The notes under the pieces are model-generated. The model worked only from the letters and a program-made list of their open reading frames with translations. It did not search any database and was not told the DNA's origin. Positions 1-8,256 of a stretch of 64,000 nucleotides of DNA are shown piece by piece (the stretch's first letter is position 1; every line of letters starts with the position of its first letter). The position numbers were made by a program, and so were the translations under genes. This DNA is from UBA3946 sp002385755 (GTDB taxonomy: Bacteria; Bacillota_I; Bacilli_A; ML615J-28; CAG-698): positions 62,001 through 126,000 of the forward strand of contig JBMNLX010000005.1 of assembly GCA_050953085.1 (NCBI GenBank). Direction: 5' to 3'.

Positions 1-828
1 GTTCGTCAAATTAATTTTTTCCGGAGCGAATATAATTTTTTGACCGGGCGTTTCTTTCTCGTTCATTTTTTGATTGAAATACTTAAGCATTAAATCAATC
101 GTGTCGTAAGCGATTGTAACCGCGTCGACGACCGTGGGCACGCCGATGGCGATAACCGGGATGCCGATGGTTTCCTTGCTTAGCTCTTTGCGGGTGTTGC
201 CGACCCCCGACCCCGGGGAGATGCCGGTATTGGTCACCTGGATTGTCTTGTTTACCCGGGAAACCGCCTTTGCCGCCAAAGCATCGACGACAATCACATA
301 ATCAACCTCAATTCTCTTGATGACCGCCTCGGTAATATCATAGGTCTCGATACCCGTGTTTCCCATTACTCCGGGGGCGATGGCGCTTATCTCGCTTATG
401 CCTTCCGACACCTCTTCGGGATTCAGAATAAACATATGCCGGGTCACGATGACATTATCCATTACCATCGGTCCTAACGCGTCGGGAGTTACGTTAACAT
501 TGCCTAAACCGACTAACAGTCCCTTTTGCTGAGAAGGGTTGATGTTTTCCGCCTTCAATACTTCTTTTATGATCAGGCTTAACGCTTCCTCGCATTTGAC
601 CAGGTCGTCATGATCATGAGTTTTTATCGCCGTTGTGTCCAAGCAATAATATATTCCCGGTTTTCTGTTAATTTCCTTTCCGACTTTCTCGGGAATTACC
701 GTTCTCTTTATAATAAATTTATCGTGTTCGAACTCATCGTTAATAACTTCGGAGACGTCTTCTATCTTTTCGATATCCAAAGCCTCGAAAGCTAAGTCGG
801 TACGAATTTTAAACTTGTCAAGTTCCAT
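1..828 (-). CDS. gpr: Spore germination protease GPR (3' end beyond window)
   Basis: GPR is the aspartate-type endopeptidase that degrades small acid-soluble spore proteins during germination; it is made as a zymogen in the forespore. The N-terminus MELDKFKIRTDLAFEA matches the family's propeptide/mature junction, where the conserved RTDLA segment lies. Further in, a conserved-type VGLGNxNVTPDALGP stretch and a GVGNTRKELS stretch are readable. The start ATG at 828 has GAGGTG eight bases upstream. About 276 codons are present and the C-terminus runs off the window edge. The order gpr-rpsT-holA-comEC-comEA is the Bacillus order. A CATACAATA box lies just upstream and resembles a sporulation sigma -10, but I found no matching -35. 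Its presence is strong evidence that the organism forms endospores. Confidence 0.95.
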   Translation of the reverse strand, partial: MELDKFKIRTDLAFEALDIEKIEDVSEVINDEFEHDKFIIKRTVIPEKVGKEINRKPGIYYCLDTTAIKTHDHDDLVKCEEALSLIIKEVLKAENINPSQQKGLLVGLGNVNVTPDALGPMVMDNVIVTRHMFILNPEEVSEGISEISAIAPGVMGNTGIETYDITEAVIKRIEVDYVIVVDALAAKAVSRVNKTIQVTNTGISPGSGVGNTRKELSKETIGIPVIAIGVPTVVDAVTIAYDTIDLMLKYFNQKMNEKETPGQKIIFAPEKINLTN

Positions 829-970
829 AATTTTCACCTCGTTGTTATTGTATGCCAAAACAAAAAAAATAAAAAGGCAAATAATGGTGTCGATATGGAA
901 GAAAGCCTCCACTGTTAATTATGAAATTATGTCTCTTTGCGTTCCGTTTGAGGAAAAATCAATATTTTCC

Positions 971-999
971 TTGATTTATCTTTGTTTTTTTGGTAAAAT
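971..999 (+). promoter_or_regulatory. SigA-type promoter for rpsT
   Basis: TTGATT at 971-976 and TAAAAT at 994-999 are separated by 17 bases, 28 bases ahead of the rpsT start. A GGAGG Shine-Dalgarno sequence follows at 1015-1019. Confidence 0.7.
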
Positions 1000-1026
1000 A
1001 ACTTGTAGCAAATTGGAGGTATTATT

Positions 1027-1290
1027 ATGGCAAACATTAAGCAACAAGCTAAGCGTATTATAACAAGCCAAAAAAGTAGATTGAGAAATATCTCTTTTAA
1101 ATCCTCTACCAAAACAGCAATAAAAAAAGTTGAATCCGCAGTGAAAAATAATAACTATGAGGAAGCTGTGGAAGCTTACAGGGTAGCTTCTAAAAAGCTT
1201 GACAAGGCTTTGGCAAAAGGGATTTATCATAAAAATTTCGTCAGTCGCAACAAATCCAGATTGGCAAAACTTATTAATACGATAGCTTAA
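1027..1290 (+). CDS. rpsT: 30S ribosomal protein S20
   Basis: This 87-residue basic protein has the S20 pattern: an N-terminal MANIKQQAKRI segment, a run of Lys/Arg/Ser-rich helices and a C-terminal KNFVSRNKSRLAKLIN. S20 binds 16S rRNA in the small subunit body. It is divergent from gpr and convergent with holA, and has its own promoter (971-999), a GGAGG ribosome-binding site and a downstream hairpin terminator, so it appears monocistronic. Length and composition are normal for the family. Confidence 0.97.
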   Translation: MANIKQQAKRIITSQKSRLRNISFKSSTKTAIKKVESAVKNNNYEEAVEAYRVASKKLDKALAKGIYHKNFVSRNKSRLAKLINTIA

Positions 1291-1313
1291 ACATCGATAA
1301 GATGTTTTTTTTA
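1289..1313 (+). terminator. Rho-independent terminator of rpsT
   Basis: AAACATC (1289-1295), loop GATAA, GATGTTT (1301-1307), then a T-run. The hairpin overlaps the rpsT stop codon. Confidence 0.75.
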
Positions 1314-1317
1314 TGTT

Positions 1318-1346
1318 AAAAAGGATGCTCTTAGGCATCCTTTTTT
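1318..1346 (-). terminator. Terminator of the holA operon (bidirectional)
   Basis: Eleven-base arms AAAAAGGATGC (1318-1328) and GCATCCTTTTT (1335-1345) form a hairpin with A/T-runs on both sides. It sits at the holA stop codon and could also back up the rpsT terminator. Confidence 0.75.
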
Positions 1347-2304
1347 ATATTCCAAACAAGAAAAATTCCAATCCGGTCCTAACATCGGTCTGACCGCTTT
1401 TAATCTTATAATCCAACTCGCTTAAGCGCGAAACGTATTTGCGCAGCAACTCGTAATCAAGCGAGCGGGCGTTTTTAACCATGTAATACGCCCTTCCGGA
1501 CGAGACGCCCATTGTCTCGGCGACGGCGGCTTGGTTGTATCCGCCTTTCAACATCAAATTAACCGTCAATAGCTCGCGCATGCTCTTTGCTACTAAGTAA
1601 AACAAATAGTTGGCGTCATTTCCAATTTTTATTAAATCCCGGTAGATACGAATGGCTTTGTTTTTATCTTGCGCGATAATCGCGTTGGACAAAGCGAAGA
1701 CATCGTTTTGAATTTCCCTGATGACGACCTTTTTGACGGTATCCGCGGTAACGGTCGCGTTTTCGCCGACATAAGCGATTAACTTATCGAGTTCGTTTTT
1801 GGCGTTCATTAAATCCTTGCCGACGAGTCGGAAAAACTCCCGAGCCGCCTCGTCGGTAATAACGACATTATTAATCGCCCCTTGCCGCTTAATCCAACCA
1901 TGCATCTCGATTTCCGATAGTTCCTTGCTATAATTAACGTTTCCCGCAAGCAATTTCTTTACTTCCGTTTTTCTTTCGTCCGGTTTGATATTATAACCGT
2001 TAATAATAAAAACTGTCGTCTCCATCGGCGAATCCAAATATTCCAGAAACCTTTTCTTTTCATCCTTATCCAAATTATTCTCCGCGGACAAAAAGAGCGG
2101 GTTTTTGATTACGATTACTTTCGCGGCGCTCATAAACGGCGGGGTTAGCGCGTCGTTTAGAGCTTCGGTTAATGTCGATGTGTCAAGGTCGTAATAAGTT
2201 ATATTATACTCGTCGGCCCCTGATTCGTTGATAAGACGTTTGATTTTATTTTCAATTAAAAATTGTTCATTGCCAAGAAATAAATGTACAGCGCCTATTT
2301 TCAT
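1345..2304 (-). CDS. holA: DNA polymerase III subunit delta
   Basis: HolA is the clamp-loader delta subunit that opens the beta sliding clamp. The 319-residue protein begins MKIGAVHLFLGNEQFLI, typical of the family's N-terminal domain. It continues through the FALSNAI and LFYLVAKSMRELL helices to the C-terminal SELDYKIKSGQTDVRTGLEFFL motif seen in Bacillus YqeN. I chose the ATG at 2304; an in-frame TTG at 2316 is possible but would overlap the upstream stop. The upstream gene's stop (2307-2309) almost abuts it, so the two are co-transcribed. The position between comEC and rpsT is the conserved Bacillus arrangement. Confidence 0.93.
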   Translation of the reverse strand: MKIGAVHLFLGNEQFLIENKIKRLINESGADEYNITYYDLDTSTLTEALNDALTPPFMSAAKVIVIKNPLFLSAENNLDKDEKKRFLEYLDSPMETTVFIINGYNIKPDERKTEVKKLLAGNVNYSKELSEIEMHGWIKRQGAINNVVITDEAAREFFRLVGKDLMNAKNELDKLIAYVGENATVTADTVKKVVIREIQNDVFALSNAIIAQDKNKAIRIYRDLIKIGNDANYLFYLVAKSMRELLTVNLMLKGGYNQAAVAETMGVSSGRAYYMVKNARSLDYELLRKYVSRLSELDYKIKSGQTDVRTGLEFFLFGI

Positions 2305-2306
2305 AA

Positions 2307-3107
2307 TTAATTCCAAATTTCGTAAACATAGATTCTTTTTTCTGTTTGATCATATATCAATAATATGAAATGATACTCTTCCGCGCCGGAAGGCAAATCA
2401 TATCTATTGTTTTTCAAGTCATAGCAAAGATAATACCCGGAGAGAGGATAGATTATAAATTTTTCAGTCGTGATTTCCGTCAAGTATTGCATCTCTGATG
2501 ATGTCAAGGGCAAAAGTTGCCGGCGCGGATCATTCTCTATCTTCCCCAGAAAAACTTCCGCGTCATCATCGTTTAAATGATAAGAATAAGCGTTTGATTG
2601 AAAATCATACATCTTAAAAACATTTGTATGCTGATAATACTCTTGAGGTAAATCGCTAGGAATTTCGATGCCAAGTTTTTCCGAATATTTTCGGGCTGAA
2701 TTGAATACTTTGGCGGTGTAATTAATGTGGTAAGCCAAAAAGATCACGGACAAAAAAGCCGTTACAACGCCAAAAATCATTCCCCAATCGGTGCGTCTGC
2801 TGCTTTGAATTTTCATGCTTTTTATCCCGAAAAAAATGGCGAGGAACGAAAATACTCCCGCAAGAACGCAAAAAATCGCTATATGCCATATCGTTATATG
2901 CCATAAGAAAAACGCAACTGCAAAACCGGCGATACCAAACCCCAGGGAACGGCTGGCTAGGTTAGGATCGATCACGGGTCTGCGCCCCTCATGTTCGGCG
3001 GTTTCGCTTTCCCGCGCTTTCGCATCAATTTCAAGCCGGCTGCCGCACACGGGACAGAAATTAGCATCATCACTTATTACGTGATCGCAATTTTTACATT
3101 TAATCAT
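2307..3107 (-). CDS. Zinc-ribbon, two-helix membrane protein (DUF4190-like)
   Basis: A 266-residue protein of unknown function. The N-terminus carries a zinc-ribbon, CKNC at residues 4-7 and CPVC at about 18-21. A hydrophobic region of roughly residues 55-125 follows, with a Gly-rich helix pair resembling the DUF4190 module (GFGIAGFAVAFFLW, then FGIKSMK). The remaining ~140 residues are polar and predicted extracytoplasmic. The start has AAGGAG nine bases upstream. It lies between comEC and holA, where Bacillus has a short unrelated gene, so it is probably an insertion into an otherwise conserved block. No function can be assigned. Confidence 0.75.
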   Translation of the reverse strand: MIKCKNCDHVISDDANFCPVCGSRLEIDAKARESETAEHEGRRPVIDPNLASRSLGFGIAGFAVAFFLWHITIWHIAIFCVLAGVFSFLAIFFGIKSMKIQSSRRTDWGMIFGVVTAFLSVIFLAYHINYTAKVFNSARKYSEKLGIEIPSDLPQEYYQHTNVFKMYDFQSNAYSYHLNDDDAEVFLGKIENDPRRQLLPLTSSEMQYLTEITTEKFIIYPLSGYYLCYDLKNNRYDLPSGAEEYHFILLIYDQTEKRIYVYEIWN

Positions 3108-3173
3108 AACAGCAATCTCCTTCTTGTTTATGATAAAACAAAACTACGCGGATGTCAAGGATTTATAAATGAG

Positions 3174-3195
3174 AAAAGGCGCTCGCGCGCCTTTT
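3174..3195 (-). terminator. Terminator downstream of comEC
   Basis: AAAAGGCGC (3174-3182), loop TCGC, GCGCCTTTT (3187-3195). On the minus strand the hairpin is followed by only a short T-run, so efficiency is uncertain. Confidence 0.55.
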
Positions 3196-3204
3196 ATATA
3201 TACT

Positions 3205-3235
3205 CATCAAATATTATGAAACATAATATTTGATG
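3205..3235. repeat. Perfect 14-bp inverted repeat after comEC
   Basis: CATCAAATATTATG (3205-3218), three bases AAA, then its exact reverse complement (3222-3235). It lies between the comEC stop and the GC-rich hairpin at 3174-3195. It lacks a T-run, so it may be an mRNA 3'-end stabiliser or a protein-binding palindrome rather than a terminator. Confidence 0.7.
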
Positions 3236-3249
3236 GACAAAATTATTAT

Positions 3250-5418
3250 TTACTTTATTGTATCAAATATACTCTCTTTTTTCCGGTATTTATATTTTAC
3301 GGAATAATGCAAATCAGTCCGGTAAATGACGACGTTATATCTTTGCAATGTCGCGATCGTCCGTTCCGACGGAAATCCAAATTTTTCAACCCGGCCCGTC
3401 TGAATTACGGCATAACGCGGTCTGATCCGCGATAATAATTCCCGACTTGTCGCGGTATTGCTTCCGTGATGAGCGACTTTTATAACGTCGACCGGCAAAT
3501 TCATCGCCGCGATTTTATTTTCTATTTTTTCGCTAATATCGCCCAAAAATAAAAAATAATATTCGCCAACATAGACATGGACTACAATACTATTGTCGTT
3601 TTCGTCGTGATAAAAAGCATCCGGATGCAAGATGTGAAAAACGAAAGCGCCGCAGGTTAATTTATCGCCTTTTTTGACTTTAATATTTGCGACGCGAGAC
3701 AATTCACTATTATCATATGCGCTTACGACAATATTATTGACAGCAATTTCTCTGATAATATTGTATGCTTCACCATTGTGATCGTTATGATTATGAGTAA
3801 TGATTAAATAGTCAAGCTTTTTAACGCCCCGCCTTTTTAAATAAGCTGTTACTTCATTGTTTTTACCGTCTCCCGTGTCAATTAAAACATTGCAGCGATT
3901 GCAACAATCGGAAATTAACGTCGATTCGCCATTATATAAATCCAAGAAAACAATCTCGGGATAAGATTTGAAGTAAAGCGAGTTGGACGCCGCGAACAAA
4001 AACAACAATAATAGCGAAACAAAAAAATAACGATATTTTTTCCGCGCGTAGCTTTTTATAATTGCCGCCAAAAACAAGTAATATACTATTATCGCGACAA
4101 ACGGTAAATCCGGGAACCTAATCCTTAAAGCAAAATTGTCCGAAAGAAAGACGGTAAAATCTATAAATGCTTTAACGAAATAAAAATAAATCCACGAAAG
4201 AATTGGGAGAAACAATACCAAAAAAGATAATGGCAAAATGATATATCCGACAAAATCTATATATACGGCGTTAACGAGCGGACTTAGAAAATTTATCTCG
4301 TTGTTAAGATTTACGATTATCGGCAATGTGATGATCCAGGAGAATAATGATGTTAAAAGCAACTGGATGAGATGCTTGGTTTTATAAAGCAAAGGAGCCG
4401 TCGTAACGATTATCAACGTGACCGTAAAGCTAAGAACAAATCCGCTGTGATAAAGGTAATATGGATTCCACAATACTAGCAGGACAAATATCAAGGACAA
4501 CAAATCCAGGGACGAAAAACCTAATTTCAGTCTCTTGTTTAAATAGTAACCGTCGTAAAGCAAAACCGCCCTTACTATCGAGGGGGTAAAATTAACCAAC
4601 AGGGCGTACAAAAAAAGAATTCCCAGAATAATCGTTTCCGACCGGCCTTGATTAATTTTAATCAAGCGAAAAAAACGGTTTAGGAAAATTATCAATAAGC
4701 CGACATGCAAACCCGATATCGCAAAGAGATGCGAAATGCCGTTAATCTTAATCGCTTCCTGAAAATCGTCCGCGAACCCTCCCGATTCCCCGAGAATAAT
4801 CGCCTGAAGAAAACTTAGAACGGGTTCGTCAAAAAGCGAATCAAGATGCCGGTATAATTTCTGCCTGATAAGACCGGGGTCGAAACGTTTGCCGACAACC
4901 TTTACCGAGCCGGCTTTAACGACTCCGTTAACCCTCCTTTGTTTCAAATAATTCCGGTAATCAAAACCGCCTTCAATGCGGGCGCCTTCAACATTTCCGC
5001 GCGAACCTTTCACCTCGATCTTGTCGCCAATGTCAAGGGGCTTGAAGGAAGCGTCATAAACATAATACTTTTTATTGCCGCTTGCGAGCGTTATTCGGTT
5101 ATAATGTTTGTACGATTTCACGTCCGTGACGAAACCAATCGCATCATCGACCGGCGCCGGTTCATACTTCTTTTCCTCATAAGCAAATCGCGTTATAAAA
5201 AGCAATGTAACCGTAAGACCGGCGTAAAATATCATTCTGTTTTTCTTAAAAAGGTAAAGCGCATACGCGATGAATAAAAACACGGCAACAATACATTTAT
5301 AGGCTATAATAAATAAAAGCAGAAAAAACGCTACAAGAAACCAATTATTCAGAAGCGCCTTATAGGCAGATGAATTCTTTAATTTGTTCCAGAATATTTT
5401 TCGATATGCCGTTAACAT
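3250..5418 (-). CDS. comEC: DNA internalization channel ComEC/Rec2
   Basis: ComEC forms the inner-membrane channel for single-stranded DNA during transformation. The 722-residue protein has N-terminal membrane helices, a soluble OB-like segment (about residues 80-160), the competence domain with its FAISGLHVGLL motif, many further helices, and a C-terminal metallo-beta-lactamase domain. That last domain shows the zinc motif HNHNDH and a later AHHGSNTATS motif. The ATG at 5418 overlaps the end of comEA by 59 bases; a GAGG nine bases upstream supports it and suggests translational coupling. Size and domain order are normal, so the protein looks functional. Confidence 0.95.
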   Translation of the reverse strand: MLTAYRKIFWNKLKNSSAYKALLNNWFLVAFFLLLFIIAYKCIVAVFLFIAYALYLFKKNRMIFYAGLTVTLLFITRFAYEEKKYEPAPVDDAIGFVTDVKSYKHYNRITLASGNKKYYVYDASFKPLDIGDKIEVKGSRGNVEGARIEGGFDYRNYLKQRRVNGVVKAGSVKVVGKRFDPGLIRQKLYRHLDSLFDEPVLSFLQAIILGESGGFADDFQEAIKINGISHLFAISGLHVGLLIIFLNRFFRLIKINQGRSETIILGILFLYALLVNFTPSIVRAVLLYDGYYLNKRLKLGFSSLDLLSLIFVLLVLWNPYYLYHSGFVLSFTVTLIIVTTAPLLYKTKHLIQLLLTSLFSWIITLPIIVNLNNEINFLSPLVNAVYIDFVGYIILPLSFLVLFLPILSWIYFYFVKAFIDFTVFLSDNFALRIRFPDLPFVAIIVYYLFLAAIIKSYARKKYRYFFVSLLLLFLFAASNSLYFKSYPEIVFLDLYNGESTLISDCCNRCNVLIDTGDGKNNEVTAYLKRRGVKKLDYLIITHNHNDHNGEAYNIIREIAVNNIVVSAYDNSELSRVANIKVKKGDKLTCGAFVFHILHPDAFYHDENDNSIVVHVYVGEYYFLFLGDISEKIENKIAAMNLPVDVIKVAHHGSNTATSRELLSRIRPRYAVIQTGRVEKFGFPSERTIATLQRYNVVIYRTDLHYSVKYKYRKKESIFDTIK

Positions 5419-5881
5419 TCGTCAAATCCTCGATAGCGTTGAACCTGCCGTTTTTATTCCGGTAATCAACGATGCCGCGGGCGCGACTTTCACCGATGCC
5501 GGGCAATTGCATCAATTCTTCGATCGTCGCCGAATTAATTGATATTTTGCCTTCGCTTTTCTCTTCGGATTTGGCGGTGATATAAACCACCATTCCGTCG
5601 GATAGCTTTGCCGCGAGATTTATGCCGGCGGTGTCGGCATTGGCGGTGAAACCGCCCGCCAAAAAGATTAAATCGTTGACGCGGGAATCTATGTCAAGTA
5701 TGTAAAGGCCTGGTCTTTTAACCTCGCCCTTCACTTCCACGACCACACCGGCAACGCCGTTCCGTTCCTCGTTGACAACGGGAACCGGTAATTCTTTTCC
5801 TCCTTTCTTTGGCCAAAAACCGATAAACGCGATAACGCCGACAACGGCGATAGTCGCTATTTTATGCCATGTTTTCTTCAT
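5360..5881 (-). CDS. comEA: Competence DNA-binding protein ComEA
   Basis: ComEA is the membrane-anchored receptor that binds incoming double-stranded DNA and passes it to ComEC. The 173-residue protein has one N-terminal membrane helix (about residues 7-22). An SLBB-type domain follows (GVVVEVKGEVKRPGLY through DLIFLAGGF). The C-terminal double helix-hairpin-helix reads NSATIEELMQLPGIG...ARGIVDYR...GRF. A GAGGTGAT ribosome-binding site precedes the ATG. It heads the comEA-comEC operon; comEB is absent, which is common. Confidence 0.95.
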   Translation of the reverse strand: MKKTWHKIATIAVVGVIAFIGFWPKKGGKELPVPVVNEERNGVAGVVVEVKGEVKRPGLYILDIDSRVNDLIFLAGGFTANADTAGINLAAKLSDGMVVYITAKSEEKSEGKISINSATIEELMQLPGIGESRARGIVDYRNKNGRFNAIEDLTNVNGISKNILEQIKEFICL

Positions 5882-5950
5882 TTTATCACCTCATCACTAT
5901 ATTATTATTGGGGAACTTTTTTTCCGTTTGTATTTTCTTTTAACCAAAAT

Positions 5951-5961
5951 TGTGATATAAT
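5951..5961 (+). promoter_or_regulatory. Extended -10 promoter of the amidase lipoprotein gene
   Basis: TGATATAAT forms an extended -10 (TGnTATAAT) with TATAAT at 5956-5961. No good -35 is visible 16-18 bases upstream, as often seen with extended -10 promoters. The gene starts 40 bases downstream behind GAGGGAG. Confidence 0.5.
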
Positions 5962-6000
5962 ATTTATGGCAAAAATAAAAATTATAAAGAGGGAGTATGT

Positions 6001-7947
6001 ATGAGAAGAGATGCATTTTTTCTTGTTTTCTTAGTTTTTCTGTTTGGCTTGGTCTTGTTCGGATGCAAAAAGGAGCCGGACAAAGACAACGGAAAAGAAA
6101 CGAAACCGACAATTTCCGTTTCTGTTAACCAGTTTAAGTTAAAAGAAGGTGAAACCGCAACTATCGAGCCAAGCTTATCGAACACTAGCGAGAACCTGAA
6201 GATTTTGTTTTCTTCGGAAGATCCCGACGTCGCGACTGTCGATGAGAACGGCGTGATAGTCGCCATAGGCGAGGGTGAAACAACCGTCACCGTTTCCCTG
6301 GAAGAATATCCCGACGTAAAGACCACCGTGACGGTTGTCGTCGAAGCTCAGGAAGAGGAAGTAGTTTTGGCGATTAATGGTCCCGATTCCGTTTATGTCG
6401 GCCAAACCATCCAATTGACGGTAACCGACCCGGAACCGGAAGGCAACATTATTTATTGGGATACGAAAGATCAAAGCATAATCTCGGTTACACAAACGGG
6501 GATCGTTACCGGGTTAAAAGGCGGCACGGCCGTTGTTAGGGTTATTTCCGGAAACACAGGAGAATCGGTTGAAAAAACGATCACGGTCTTGATTCCCGAT
6601 CCCGAATCCTTAGAGATTGGCGGTCTCGACGGCAAACGCGTCACTTACAACTCCGTAATAAGACTCGTGGCGAAAATTTCGCCCCAAGGCGCGACCGGCG
6701 AAATCGAATGGGAATCATACGACGAGGATGTCTGCGTTATTGACGAGACGGGCAAAATTCAGCCGTTACGCCCGGGAGAAGTAACGATTCGCGCGACGAT
6801 TAAAAATACCAATATTTCCGGAGAAATTACATTCGCTATCGAACCGACGCTTTTGGAATTCCTGGAATATCATCACAATGAAGACCCGCATGTTCAGGAC
6901 ATCAGGGTATACGGTTTCGAAAGCAGTTTGCCGTATCACGATCCATCTAAAGGCGCTTACTACTACAATCTCACGCTTTTAGGAAGCGTCAATAATTATC
7001 TGAACTACGAACTGCAAATCATCGAATCGATTTTGGGCGCCAACAAAAAGAACCGCCCCGGCACCAAACAATCGGTAACAAAATATATAACGGTGCACGA
7101 TACCGGTTCGGCGGCTCCGGGAGCCGGCGCGTCCGCTCACAACGGCTATATCCACGGCGGCGCCGAATCCGCGGGAACGTCCTGGCATTACACGGTCGGA
7201 AACGACGGGGTTTATCATCACATCCCGGATGATGAAGTCGCCTGGCATGCCGGCGACGGAACCACAGACCCGTATGAGGCGTTTGACTCCGGAATCCCGT
7301 ATACTTTTAAAAAGAAACCGGAAGTAACGATTACTCCCGACGGCTATTACGCCTTGGACGGCGTTAAATCAAATGTCGAAGCGCCAAGGAAAAATGACGG
7401 TTCAATCCCGAAAACCTCGGAGATCAACACTTTGGGAATCGAAGTTACCAAAGGCGAAAACGGCAACTGGTTTATCGGAAAAACATGGTGGAGCAACACC
7501 TATGGATACATCGGCAACCGCGGCGGAAACAACAACAGTATTGGAATCGAATCCTGCGTTAACCAGGGATCCGACGTCTTCCTTACCTGGCAATTGCTTG
7601 CGAAGCTAGTGGCGAAACTGATGGAAGAAAACGGACTTTACTTTGAGCACGTTGTCCAGCATCATTATTTCAGCGGTAAAGATTGTCCGATGACGATGCG
7701 GAACTCGAACAATTTCGAGCGTTTCATGAAATTGGTTGAAGCCGAGTATTTCATCAGAACGATGTTCAATGATTACACGATCAGGTTTATCTCCAACAAT
7801 CCCGATTACATCGACAACCGGGGAAGAATCATTGACTTGCCGGTAACGCCTACGCGGGCAAGCTACACCGTGGAGGTCACCAATACGAAGACAAATAAAA
7901 CCGAGTTCAAGTTATTCTACGTTAACTTGCCGGCAAAATCTCAATAA
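6001..7947 (+). CDS. Lipoprotein with Big_2 domains and N-acetylmuramoyl-L-alanine amidase (Amidase_2)
   Basis: This 648-residue surface lipoprotein has a signal peptide ending in the lipobox LFGC with Cys22. Three bacterial Ig-like Big_2 units follow (about residues 35-275), each with the ATVDENGVI/GETTVTV type signature. The catalytic Amidase_2 domain (about 350-600) shows VHDTG for the first zinc His, SWHYTV, IGIESC and a final QHHYFSGKDCP. The fold cleaves the bond between N-acetylmuramic acid and L-alanine in peptidoglycan. It is one of the few plus-strand genes and has its own promoter and terminator. A role in wall remodelling or germination is inference. A second Big_2 lipoprotein with a different hydrolase lies at 47014-48978. 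Confidence 0.88.
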   Translation: MRRDAFFLVFLVFLFGLVLFGCKKEPDKDNGKETKPTISVSVNQFKLKEGETATIEPSLSNTSENLKILFSSEDPDVATVDENGVIVAIGEGETTVTVSLEEYPDVKTTVTVVVEAQEEEVVLAINGPDSVYVGQTIQLTVTDPEPEGNIIYWDTKDQSIISVTQTGIVTGLKGGTAVVRVISGNTGESVEKTITVLIPDPESLEIGGLDGKRVTYNSVIRLVAKISPQGATGEIEWESYDEDVCVIDETGKIQPLRPGEVTIRATIKNTNISGEITFAIEPTLLEFLEYHHNEDPHVQDIRVYGFESSLPYHDPSKGAYYYNLTLLGSVNNYLNYELQIIESILGANKKNRPGTKQSVTKYITVHDTGSAAPGAGASAHNGYIHGGAESAGTSWHYTVGNDGVYHHIPDDEVAWHAGDGTTDPYEAFDSGIPYTFKKKPEVTITPDGYYALDGVKSNVEAPRKNDGSIPKTSEINTLGIEVTKGENGNWFIGKTWWSNTYGYIGNRGGNNNSIGIESCVNQGSDVFLTWQLLAKLVAKLMEENGLYFEHVVQHHYFSGKDCPMTMRNSNNFERFMKLVEAEYFIRTMFNDYTIRFISNNPDYIDNRGRIIDLPVTPTRASYTVEVTNTKTNKTEFKLFYVNLPAKSQ

Positions 7948-7961
7948 TCATACGATAACAT

Positions 7962-7993
7962 AAAGCGCGAGTTTTATTGCTCGCGCTTTTTTT
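7962..7993 (+). terminator. Terminator of the amidase lipoprotein gene
   Basis: Ten-base stem AAAGCGCGAG (7962-7971) / CTCGCGCTTT (7980-7989), eight-base loop, then seven T's. Confidence 0.85.
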
Positions 7994-8000
7994 ATCTCGA

Positions 8001-8033
8001 AAAAAAAAAGACCGCTGAGTTTACTCAACGGCC
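8001..8033 (-). terminator. Terminator of the 51-residue ORF
   Basis: On the minus strand GGCCGTTGAG, loop TAAA, CTCAGCGGTC is followed by a run of nine T's. It lies 23 bases past the stop of the small gene at 8056-8211, supporting that gene as a real transcription unit. Confidence 0.8.
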
Positions 8034-8055
8034 TTGATTGCCAAAAGTGCATTAA

Positions 8056-8211
8056 CTACCTGAATGTTGCTTTAATCTTATCAACTTGCTTCATTCCTTC
8101 TTGTTTCATCCGCCACATGGCGTTTTGTATTTCCTTTTTGTTTTGTAAATAAAGAATGACCGCACCAGAACATAACGCGCCAATCATCATATATGATAAA
8201 GCTCTATTCAT
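8056..8211 (-). CDS. 51-residue single-helix membrane protein
   Basis: The short reading frame translates to 51 residues: MNRALSYMMIGALCSGAVIL forms a membrane helix, followed by a basic, Met/Lys/Gln-rich cytoplasmic tail (KKEIQNAMWRMKQEG). The ATG at 8211 is preceded by GAGGTGG at good spacing and the gene ends in its own strong terminator. The shape resembles small Bacillus proteins of the DUF3918 or YtxH type, but I cannot assign a family with certainty. It may be co-transcribed with recD2, which ends 45 bases upstream. Function unknown. Confidence 0.7.
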   Translation of the reverse strand: MNRALSYMMIGALCSGAVILYLQNKKEIQNAMWRMKQEGMKQVDKIKATFR

Positions 8212-8256
8212 AGTTCCACCTCATTTCGATTAAAGCTGCACTTTTGTGCAAATTTA

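Noticed and set aside
829..870. CATACAATA upstream of gpr as a SigE/SigK -10
   Set aside because: No ATA or AC element lies at the right distance upstream, and gpr is expected to be forespore-controlled.
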